Source of the DNA: an uncultured Lentisphaeria bacterium
Lineage (GTDB): Bacteria > Verrucomicrobiota > Lentisphaeria > Victivallales > Victivallaceae
Length of the DNA: 8,618 bases
Reading direction: 5' to 3'
NCBI GenBank assembly: GCA_903821255.1
Contig: CAIJKT010000915.1
Coordinates: 1 to 8,618, forward strand
Shown here in pieces: positions 1 through 5,207 of the stretch. The number at the start of each line of letters is the position of its first letter. The stretch's first letter is position 1. The notes beneath the pieces were generated by a model. It was not told where the DNA came from, did not search any database, and was given only the letters and a program-made list of their open reading frames with translations. The translations under genes and the position numbers were made by a program.

Positions 1-223
1 ACCAGTCATAGTAATCATTGGCATACATGGAAAAACCGATTCCCAGTTGTTTTAAATTGTTTGCACAGTTGTTGGCTTTGGCTTTTTCTCTGGCATTGTT
101 CAATGCCGGCAGCAACATTGAGGCGAGGATCGCGATGATTGCGATCACCACCAGGAGTTCAATGAGCGTAAAAATTCTGTTCTTCCCCGATTTCCCGTTC
201 CAGTTCAAACTGCTTTTTTTCAT
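1..223 (-). CDS. Pseudopilin-like protein (prepilin-type N-terminal methylation domain), 3' end outside window
   Basis: The first 74 residues are visible. A basic leader ([17 protein letters not shown]) is followed by [20 protein letters not shown], the type IV prepilin/type II secretion pseudopilin signature. Cleavage by prepilin peptidase would fall before Phe18, placing the conserved Glu at mature position 5 (Glu22). The residue before the cleavage site is Ile, not the usual Gly. After the hydrophobic helix comes a [23 protein letters not shown] segment, as in the large pseudopilin-like paralogue family of Lentisphaerota and Planctomycetes. The start is firm: GGAGGTG lies just upstream. 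The product is probably anchored in the inner membrane as a pseudopilin or surface-exposed protein of unknown cargo. It lies 53 bp downstream of the GntR-GH38 gene on the same strand with no clear terminator between them, so co-transcription is possible. Confidence 0.9.
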   Translation of the reverse strand, partial: MKKSSLNWNGKSGKNRIFTLIELLVVIAIIAILASMLLPALNNAREKAKANNCANNLKQLGIGFSMYANDYYDW

Positions 224-227
224 CTTT

Positions 228-234
228 CACCTCC
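228..234 (-). promoter_or_regulatory. Strong Shine-Dalgarno site of the left pseudopilin gene
   Basis: On the minus strand GGAGGTG is followed by AAAG and then ATG at 223. This is a nearly perfect anti-16S match at good spacing and fixes the start. It is much stronger than the site of the upstream GntR-GH38 gene, so the downstream gene may be translated more efficiently from a shared message. Confidence 0.8.
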
Positions 235-276
235 GGTTGTTGTTTTGGCTATTAGCATTGTTTCATATTCAGAATA

Positions 277-2952
277 TCATTTTACAGTTAATTTTAATGT
301 TTTGATTTCGTGTGGTTTAAAGTACAACTCATTATTTGGACATGCGCGTTCTTTGCTGAGTTCAAAATCCGTTTCACAAACTTTGAATTCACCGTTAAGC
401 CGAGTTTTGACGGCCTTGCCAAGAGTTTCATAAAGGCGCACGATGATTGAATCACCAGCCTTATAGACTGCGGACAGCAGAATATTATCAGCATCGTATT
501 TCAGCCAGGAGTGAGACTCTGCCGGAATTTTCCCGGAATTTGAAAGATGAACAACCGGTTTGCGGTTCATGGTCTGGCCCAACTGAACAGCCTTGCTGAT
601 TTCTGACGGATGATGGGCGCAGAAGGCAAACTCGTATTCGTGAATTCCGTTGTCGAAAACTCCCTGCTGAGGAGTCATCATTCCGTCCGAACAGCGGGTT
701 CCGCTGCGTACCAGGCTGACTAAGATACTTTTGCCAACGAGCTGATGACCTGGCGTTCCGGTGTTTGCGACAGAAAGAGCCGCAGCCGTATCGGCGTAGC
801 TCACCCAGTTGAGCGCTGGCCAGTCGCCGGCCGCATGCTGATAGTCCGAACTGTTCAAAGCAAGAGCAGTATCCTCATATTCATAAGGAACTTCAAAATA
901 TGGTTTTCTGACGATTGATCCGAAGGGTACCTCATAAGTTGCGTTAGAGTATTTCGGATTCAGTTCCACAGGAAAGCGAATCTGTATCTTGGTATCATTG
1001 CCTTTCCAGTCGAGAGTAAGCTTCAAGTTAAAATAATCATGATGTTTCGGGAAAAAATATTCTTTGCGGAATGAAAGTTTCCCGAATCCAGGCCAGTAAT
1101 CACCGAGATTACCCATTACTGGTTTTTTCCCGGGCTTGACCCCGCCTTCCGTAACGACTTTGAAGAAAAGTTCTCCTTCAGCAGCTTCAACAATCTTCTC
1201 ATCCTGAAACTCGGAACCGTGGAGCGGACTTAGAATTTGTTCCGCCCACATGGAGCCGTTTTCACGGCGGAAAATGATCTCACCAAAGTTCTCTCCGAAT
1301 ACGTTCTTCTTTGTCCTGCATGACTTCAACTCCACTTTCCCATCGGTGAATAAAGCTTCATAATAATCTGTTTTAAGCGAAAAAGATTTCGGTGCACGCA
1401 CCGTCTTCTCTTTTGCCGGGGTAGCTTTCTTGAGTTTTAATCCGGTTATTCCCAATGGCTGGAGCTCTGCTTCAAAATAGACTTTCCCGCCGTCGGTCTG
1501 GCAGGGGACGCCGTCAGGGACAAGGCCGGATTCATTTTCATAGGAGATGATTTGTTTCCCGGCTGAGATATTTGGATTGAAAACAGTAATTCCACCACCC
1601 GAAAGACGTTTCACTGCCGCACCGATTTTTGCTTCACAGCAGGCAGTAATAGAATCGAATTTGCCGTTGATAACAGCATTGACTTTGTCCGTATGACATC
1701 CTGCCGCCGCATCATGGAACTGCGTGAGGAAAAGCTCATGCCAGGCGGCGTCATAATCATCAGATGCGTCTGAAAGAGCGGAAAGCGTTTCGGCGGTAAA
1801 GAGCAGATTTTCCGCTTTTCTAATATTCTGTTTGACGCCAATCCTGGTCGTATAGCATCCGGAAAACACAGGATTGATCTCACCGGTGAATGTCGAAAGC
1901 GTTTCCGGATCAATCCTGTCGGCAAAATCCTGTACCTTGCCGAACTCAATCGGACGTCCGCCCTGACGGTTGACGGTATCCATAATCCAGAAGAAATCTT
2001 CCTGCAGCAGATCTTCTTCCGTCATATAAACAGCAAAGGCATCGCCTTCCAGAAGCTTCAAACTTGAAATTGTCTGAGCAAGCCTTATAGCAGGAGGCAC
2101 CGTTACGGGAACATTGATGGTATAAGATGAATGGTCTATGAAACGCGAAGCGGATGTGACAATAATGTCTGAACCATCAAGACCTTTCCAGATAAACGTT
2201 TTTTTGTCAATCAGCTCTTTAGGTACTCCGGGAAGACGTCCGCCGAATATGTAACGGTATCCGGCTTTGTCAAGCACTTGAGGCAGTTGCGCATTCATGC
2301 CGAAAGAGTCATTCATGCTTGCAATATCGGGGACGACATCAAAATTCTCCTTGAAGTAACGCCGTCCGGCGAGCAGATTCCGCACAAACGATTCCCCTGA
2401 ACAGAGATTCGAATCGGGGATACAGAATTCGCCGAATATTTCAATATTGCCGGATTTGACATATTTGCGCAAGATTTCGAGTTTATCCGAATGCTTTTGC
2501 AGATACATGCGTATGACTTCCGACTGATCGAAAAAAACATGAAACTGCGGATATTTTTCGATATATGCCAGAATCAGATTGATCTGTTCTTCGCGTATTA
2601 CAGCGTATTCATCGTATGTCTTATTCCAGGTAAGATCGGAGTGATGATGCGCAGTCAATACTATCTTTCCATCATCGGCATCCGCAGGCGGCCTGTGATG
2701 TTTTTCGGATGCGGGAGATTCACCATTTTGCTTTACAAAGAACCCGCTTGCGCCGCAGCATTCAATCATGCCGTCGCTTACAAGTTCACGCAACGCGCTT
2801 TGTATTACGGAAATGCTTGCGCCGAAATGTGTTGACATATTCCTCACCGTGGCAAGCCTGTCCCCAGGCTCAAGACTCCCGATCTTGATACATTTCCTGA
2901 TCTCATCTATGACCTGCTGCCGTTTCGTCGGCTCTATGCTGAGTTTCTTCAT
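277..2952 (-). CDS. GntR-family winged-helix domain fused to a GH38 (alpha-mannosidase-like) glycoside hydrolase
   Basis: An uninterrupted 891-residue protein. Residues 1-76 form a GntR winged helix: a GSLEPGDRLATVRNMS stretch (25-40), recognition-helix region 44-58 and wing GMIECCGASGFFVK (61-74). A polar linker covers 77-95. From 96 it matches GH38. H104-x-D106 in HHHSDLTW fits the N-terminal metal ligands, D215 in NDSFG fits the nucleophile/metal ligand, and H413 in QFHDAAAG fits the last metal ligand. IPDSNLCSGES (178-188) and EINPVFSGCYTTR (358-370) are further family blocks. The beta-sandwich part runs from about 525 to 891. GH38 enzymes hydrolyse alpha-mannosides with retention using a bound metal, often Zn. 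No signal peptide is seen, so the protein is probably cytoplasmic. Ligands are intact, so it may be enzyme, sensor or both. A plain alpha-mannosidase would lack the DNA-binding head; a plain GntR regulator would have a small ligand domain. Family assignments are firm; the combined function is inferred. Confidence 0.9.
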   Translation of the reverse strand: MKKLSIEPTKRQQVIDEIRKCIKIGSLEPGDRLATVRNMSTHFGASISVIQSALRELVSDGMIECCGASGFFVKQNGESPASEKHHRPPADADDGKIVLTAHHHSDLTWNKTYDEYAVIREEQINLILAYIEKYPQFHVFFDQSEVIRMYLQKHSDKLEILRKYVKSGNIEIFGEFCIPDSNLCSGESFVRNLLAGRRYFKENFDVVPDIASMNDSFGMNAQLPQVLDKAGYRYIFGGRLPGVPKELIDKKTFIWKGLDGSDIIVTSASRFIDHSSYTINVPVTVPPAIRLAQTISSLKLLEGDAFAVYMTEEDLLQEDFFWIMDTVNRQGGRPIEFGKVQDFADRIDPETLSTFTGEINPVFSGCYTTRIGVKQNIRKAENLLFTAETLSALSDASDDYDAAWHELFLTQFHDAAAGCHTDKVNAVINGKFDSITACCEAKIGAAVKRLSGGGITVFNPNISAGKQIISYENESGLVPDGVPCQTDGGKVYFEAELQPLGITGLKLKKATPAKEKTVRAPKSFSLKTDYYEALFTDGKVELKSCRTKKNVFGENFGEIIFRRENGSMWAEQILSPLHGSEFQDEKIVEAAEGELFFKVVTEGGVKPGKKPVMGNLGDYWPGFGKLSFRKEYFFPKHHDYFNLKLTLDWKGNDTKIQIRFPVELNPKYSNATYEVPFGSIVRKPYFEVPYEYEDTALALNSSDYQHAAGDWPALNWVSYADTAAALSVANTGTPGHQLVGKSILVSLVRSGTRCSDGMMTPQQGVFDNGIHEYEFAFCAHHPSEISKAVQLGQTMNRKPVVHLSNSGKIPAESHSWLKYDADNILLSAVYKAGDSIIVRLYETLGKAVKTRLNGEFKVCETDFELSKERACPNNELYFKPHEIKTLKLTVK

Positions 2953-3020
2953 ATGCTTAAAATTCTCTTTATTGTTTTCTTCCTGATACCAATCGAAAGT
3001 CTGGTCGGCTTCTTTTTACT

Positions 3021-3049
3021 ATTATACAATGAATCTTTGAAAAAAGCAA
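3021..3049 (-). promoter_or_regulatory. Sigma70-type promoter of the GntR-GH38 gene
   Basis: On the minus strand TTGCTT (-35, 3049-3044) and TATAAT (-10, 3026-3021) are separated by exactly 17 bases. The -10 box is perfect and the -35 matches 4 of 6. Transcription would start near 3014, leaving a leader of about 60 nt before the ATG at 2952. The phased repeats at 3048-3082 overlap and extend upstream of the -35 box. Confidence 0.7.
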
Positions 3050-3087
3050 TACTTCATAATACAAAATGATACAAAATAATATAAAAA
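3048..3087. repeat. Four helically phased 10-bp repeats with A-tracts at the GntR-GH38 promoter
   Basis: The pentamer RATAY occurs at 3048 (AATAC), 3058 (AATAC), 3068 (GATAC) and 3078 (AATAT), one exactly every 10 bp. The last three are each followed by A-runs (3063-3066, 3073-3076, 3083-3087) in the same phase. Three full units read taatacaaaa, tgatacaaaa and taatataaaa. All copies face the same side of the helix, from the -35 box upstream. This could be a multi-copy operator, for the GntR protein itself or another regulator, or an intrinsically bent UP-like element. GntR operators are usually inverted repeats, which these are not. Confidence 0.6.
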
Positions 3088-3231
3088 GTTTTATCCGCTT
3101 CAAATATCGCCATCAAGATGCCGGTAAATTATATAATCGGACTTATGCCTTCCAGCGCCGATATAGATCAATGCCTTATATAAGCCATTATATTTATTTA
3201 CATAAAAGATTATTCGTTATTTATTTCATGC

Positions 3232-3259
3232 TTTTCATCAGCGACGGAAGTGCTATATT
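3232..3259 (+). promoter_or_regulatory. Possible extended -10 promoter of the BamE-like lipoprotein gene
   Basis: TATATT at 3254-3259 is preceded by TGC, an extended -10 motif. A weak -35 (TTTTCA, 3232-3237) lies 16 bases upstream. This would give a leader of about 38 nt. In such AT-rich sequence other -10-like hexamers occur (for example near 3265), so the assignment is tentative. Confidence 0.35.
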
Positions 3260-3303
3260 TAAAGATATATTTGTTAATTTGTAAAAACTGAGGTATTTAA
3301 ATT

Positions 3304-3645
3304 ATGAAAATAAGGATGCCGCTTATTCTTTTGATAGCTCTGGCCGCCGCTTTCTGTGTTTCCACCAGCGGATGCGGCTACTGGACTCAATACTCCAACG
3401 TGGAAAACACGAAAAAAATGCGCATCGGCATGACCAAACAGGAAGTGCTGGATGTAATGGGAAAACCGCTGGAAGAGGACTTCTGCTCACCCAACGTCTG
3501 GTATTATTACACCCAGACCAAATGGCATGACGGATTTTACACCCGCGATGAGTGCATGCCGGTAATGTTCAAAGACGGCAAACTGCTCGGCTGGGGCAAT
3601 GACTATTTCAATAAAATGTACTTCTCCAACCAGCATATAAAATAA
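3304..3645 (+). CDS. Small BamE/SmpA-like putative lipoprotein
   Basis: 113 residues. It starts with a short basic n-region and a hydrophobic stretch (MKIRMPLILLIALAAAFCVS) ending in TSGC, with Cys24 as the likely lipidated residue. The -3 residue is Thr rather than Leu, so the lipobox is not ideal. The remainder fits the SmpA/OmlA (BamE-like) pattern: MRIGMTKQEVLDVMGKP (about 40-56), then WYYYTQ (67-72), then a C-terminal MFKDGKLLGWGNDYF strand (89-103). Family members are periplasm-facing lipoproteins, and true BamE helps the outer-membrane beta-barrel assembly machine. Many proteins share this fold without being BamE, and no other Bam gene is nearby, so no symbol is given. TGAGG at 3289-3293, 10 nt before the ATG, supports the start. 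The stop lies 13 bp before the left repeat of the GxxExxY cassette. Confidence 0.75.
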   Translation: MKIRMPLILLIALAAAFCVSTSGCGYWTQYSNVENTKKMRIGMTKQEVLDVMGKPLEEDFCSPNVWYYYTQTKWHDGFYTRDECMPVMFKDGKLLGWGNDYFNKMYFSNQHIK

Positions 3646-3658
3646 CGTCTTCCCGGGA

Positions 3659-3692
3659 TTAACCACAGAGACACAGAGGCACAGAGAAATCC
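3659..3692 (+). repeat. Left outer repeat, three ACAGAG-type 8-bp units
   Basis: After TTAACC come three 8-bp units, ACAGAGAC, ACAGAGGC and ACAGAGAA, then ATCC. The reverse complement of 4233-4266 matches over 34 bases with two differences, which swap the A and G at the two unit junctions. A partial copy, AACCACAGA, recurs at 3717-3725 just before the GxxExxY start. Confidence 0.85.
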
Positions 3693-3739
3693 CTGGAACA
3701 GGGTTGACAGCCTGAAAACCACAGACGAAGGTATTTTTA

Positions 3740-4141
3740 ATGATGGAAGATAAATATGTACCAATATCTGAAGAAATAAATGTAATTTCGGGAGCTATTA
3801 TTGATGGGGCATTTAAGGTTCACAAATCATTAGGGCCCGGCCTTCTGGAATCAGTCTATGAAATATGTCTGTGTCATGAACTGCAAAAAGCTGGATTAAA
3901 AGTAAAACGCCAGGTTAATGTTCCTGTTGTTTACGACAATATAAAATTTGATGCAGGATTCCGTCTGGATTTGCTTGTCGACGAAAAAGTGATTGTTGAG
4001 ATAAAAGCAGTTGACGATATGAATCCGGTGTTTGAAGCTCAGATTTTAACTTACCTGAAAATGACAAATACCCGGGTTGGACTGCTGATTAACTTCAATG
4101 AATCTGTTATCAAAAATGGCATAAAAAGATTAATCCTATAA
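3740..4141 (+). CDS. GxxExxY protein, PD-(D/E)XK nuclease-like
   Basis: 133 residues, full length for the family. The naming motif is G34-LL-E37-SV-Y40 within HKSLGPGLLESVYE. A PD-(D/E)XK-like core follows: D77 in FRLDLLV, E87-I-K89 in VIVEIKAV and a QILTY motif (Q101 to Y105) like the QxxxY helix of RecB-type nucleases. The tail GLLINFNESVIKNGIKRL is typical. The family (TIGR04256 / PDDEXK_3 type) has no settled function. All core acidic and lysine residues are present, so metal-dependent nuclease activity is plausible but unproven. GAAGG (3727-3731) 8 nt upstream supports the ATG at 3740; a second ATG follows at 3743. Base composition is AT-rich compared with neighbours, and the gene lies between inverted repeats, which suggests lateral or intragenomic movement. 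Confidence 0.88.
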   Translation: MMEDKYVPISEEINVISGAIIDGAFKVHKSLGPGLLESVYEICLCHELQKAGLKVKRQVNVPVVYDNIKFDAGFRLDLLVDEKVIVEIKAVDDMNPVFEAQILTYLKMTNTRVGLLINFNESVIKNGIKRLIL

Positions 4142-4166
4142 AACGCTGCATCTTCTGTTTTTCATA

Positions 4167-4253
4167 AAAAAAGGATTTCTCTGTGTCTCTGTGGTTAGTC
4201 CCCTTGTTTTGAGGATGCTAAACCTGAAAAAAGGATTTCTCTGTGTCTCTGTG
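4167..4253. repeat. 27-bp direct repeat, copies 60 bp apart
   Basis: The 27 bases at 4167-4193 (six A, then GGATTTCT and CTGTGT-type units) recur exactly at 4227-4253. The first copy belongs to the short middle repeat and the second to the right outer repeat. The interval between starts is exactly 60 bp. This suggests a local duplication or a second repeat arrival. Confidence 0.8.
4173..4198 (-). repeat. Middle CACAGAG-type repeat, two units
   Basis: On the minus strand CTAACC is followed by ACAGAGAC, ACAGAGAA and ATCC. It has the same ends and orientation as the right outer repeat but one 8-bp unit fewer. It starts 31 bp after the GxxExxY stop codon, so it could equally be the right boundary of a shorter cassette. 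Confidence 0.8.
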
Positions 4254-4266
4254 CCTCTGTGGTTAA
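4233..4266 (-). repeat. Right outer repeat, three ACAGAG-type 8-bp units
   Basis: On the minus strand it reads TTAACC, ACAGAGGC, ACAGAGAC, ACAGAGAA, ATCC. It is the inverted partner of 3659-3692. Its TAA forms the stop codon of the DUF2156 gene (4265-4263), so the repeat overlaps the end of that coding region. Confidence 0.85.
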
Positions 4267-5162
4267 ACGGTCCGGCGGTTCAGGGTATAACGCTTGAGCA
4301 TTAATGCGGGGGCATAGGATTGTTTGGCTTTTCTCAGTCCGGGCAAACCTAAATCCTGTTCGCGGTTGATATATCTGCATCTGCCTGACAGCAGTTTCGC
4401 GGTTTCGTGATTGATAAACTGCGACGCCCCTTTGAAATCCCGGGAGGCCTTTTCAAAATGCACATCATAACTATCGCTGTTCTGGCGGCTGAAAACCGTA
4501 AACGCCACCGGCTCATCACCCACAAAAACAATCAGACCTTCAATATCCAGCTTGTCAAAATAAGTAAATGCTTTGTGCAGCGCGGAATTTTCCTCCAGCA
4601 GAAAATGGCTGTGTTCGAGAAAAGTATTCAGCCGGAGCGCCAGCTTCAGCGTTTCCCTGGCGGATGCGTGGGAAATAGTCACCACCCGGTGATCGGGATG
4701 CTCCCGTTCAAACTGTTTAATCAGATTGCGTTTTTTGCTAAGCTTAGCACCGCCTAGCTCAAGCAAATCGCTGGTCAGATAAATATAATCGAAATTATCT
4801 GCGGTACAGCTTACTTCAAAATATTGTCCAATATCCGGAAATGCCTGAATATACTCTTCCGGCACATCAAAAAAACTGCCGCTGGAGTAGTCGCGTTCAA
4901 TAAAATAATCTGCGATTTCGGCCATTTCAGCGGGGGTAAAATACTCTCCGAGCGGCATTTGAATCGAACGTTCCTGCTCGGAAAACAATATTATCCGGTC
5001 ACTGATTATATTCCAGCGCGTTAAATAAGCCTCGCCCCAGCAGAAAAGATTATTAAAATTGCATTCGCAACTCATCCGGTTCAAAATCGCCAGGTGTTTA
5101 TCGAAAACAGTTTTATCGCTGAGTTCAACCGGCTTGAATCCGGTTATGTCCAGATTGATCAT
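4263..5162 (-). CDS. DUF2156 / phosphatidylglycerol lysyltransferase C-terminal-domain-like protein (PF09924 type)
   Basis: 299 residues from the chosen start. The sequence follows the stand-alone PF09924 pattern: FDYIYLTSDLLELGGAK (124-140), then LSKKRNLIKQFE (141-152), EGLIVFVGDEPVAF (208-221), HFEKASRDFKGASQFIN (235-251), and YINREQDLGLPGLRKAKQSY (264-283). The fold is a double GNAT-like acyltransferase related to MprF-type aminoacyl-tRNA-dependent lipid modifiers. This protein has no membrane segments, so it is probably a soluble transferase whose donor and acceptor are unknown. An ATG at 5204 is in frame but has no Shine-Dalgarno site, whereas CAGGAT at 5174-5169 sits 6 nt before ATG 5162. 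It is the last gene of the rdgB operon. Its final codons run into the right cassette repeat, which gives the stop. Confidence 0.85.
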   Translation of the reverse strand: MINLDITGFKPVELSDKTVFDKHLAILNRMSCECNFNNLFCWGEAYLTRWNIISDRIILFSEQERSIQMPLGEYFTPAEMAEIADYFIERDYSSGSFFDVPEEYIQAFPDIGQYFEVSCTADNFDYIYLTSDLLELGGAKLSKKRNLIKQFEREHPDHRVVTISHASARETLKLALRLNTFLEHSHFLLEENSALHKAFTYFDKLDIEGLIVFVGDEPVAFTVFSRQNSDSYDVHFEKASRDFKGASQFINHETAKLLSGRCRYINREQDLGLPGLRKAKQSYAPALMLKRYTLNRRTV

Positions 5163-5168
5163 GATTTT

Positions 5169-5195
5169 ATCCTGTATATCCTGTTTGTCCCTGTT
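5169..5195. repeat. Degenerate 9-bp tandem repeat (ATCCTGTNT) at the start of the DUF2156 gene
   Basis: Three consecutive 9-mers on the plus strand read ATCCTGTAT, ATCCTGTTT and GTCCCTGTT. On the minus strand this reads CAGG-rich, and its last unit provides the CAGGAT ribosome binding site for ATG 5162. Similar ACAGGAT-type arrays recur in many environmental bacterial genomes (recalled, not searched). If translation began at 5204 the repeat would encode part of an added 14-residue N-terminus. Confidence 0.6.
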
Positions 5196-5207
5196 AAACT
5201 GCATTTT

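Larger units (their letters stand above)
2953..3303. other. AT-rich divergent intergenic region
   Basis: About 350 bases lie between the divergent GntR-GH38 and lipoprotein genes. The left part holds the minus-strand promoter and phased repeats. The middle (about 3090-3230) is AT-rich and holds no gene I can support: a 72-codon frame at 3066-3284 has no ribosome binding site and a low-complexity composition. The right end holds a possible plus-strand extended -10 promoter and a ribosome binding site (TGAGG, 3289-3293). No tRNA or small RNA was recognised. Confidence 0.6.
3659..4266. mobile_element. Candidate mobile cassette: GxxExxY gene between inverted CACAGAG-type repeats
   Basis: A 608-bp segment is bounded by 34-bp inverted repeats identical at 32 positions and carries a single gene (3740-4141). 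GC over 360 bases of the gene is about 37%, against roughly half in tilS. The segment sits between two unrelated genes, and its right end supplies the stop codon of the DUF2156 gene. No transposase is encoded and no convincing target-site duplication is visible outside the repeats. It could be a non-autonomous element, a cassette moved by repeat recombination, or a gene that only tends to sit among these repeats. Confidence 0.5.

Noticed and set aside
1611..1949. 112-codon minus-strand frame
   Set aside because: It is an out-of-frame shadow of the GH38 region that includes the conserved QFHD block.
2491..2835. 114-codon plus-strand frame
   Set aside because: It is antisense to the GntR-GH38 gene, whose domain matches cover the same DNA, and has no recognisable family.
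3066..3284. 72-codon plus-strand frame in the AT-rich intergenic region
   Set aside because: It has no ribosome binding site, its composition is low-complexity aromatic and basic, and it overlaps promoter elements.
3691..3703. Short hairpin CCCTG-GAA-CAGGG as a terminator for the lipoprotein gene
   Set aside because: The stem is only 5 bp and no T-run follows.
3659..4266. CRISPR array
   Set aside because: Only three dispersed copies in mixed orientation, with a coding gene between them and no regular spacers.
4195..4380. 61-codon minus-strand frame containing TTEAQRHREIL
   Set aside because: The peptide is a translation of the CACAGAG repeat, a familiar spurious-ORF source, and it overlaps the well-supported DUF2156 gene in another frame.
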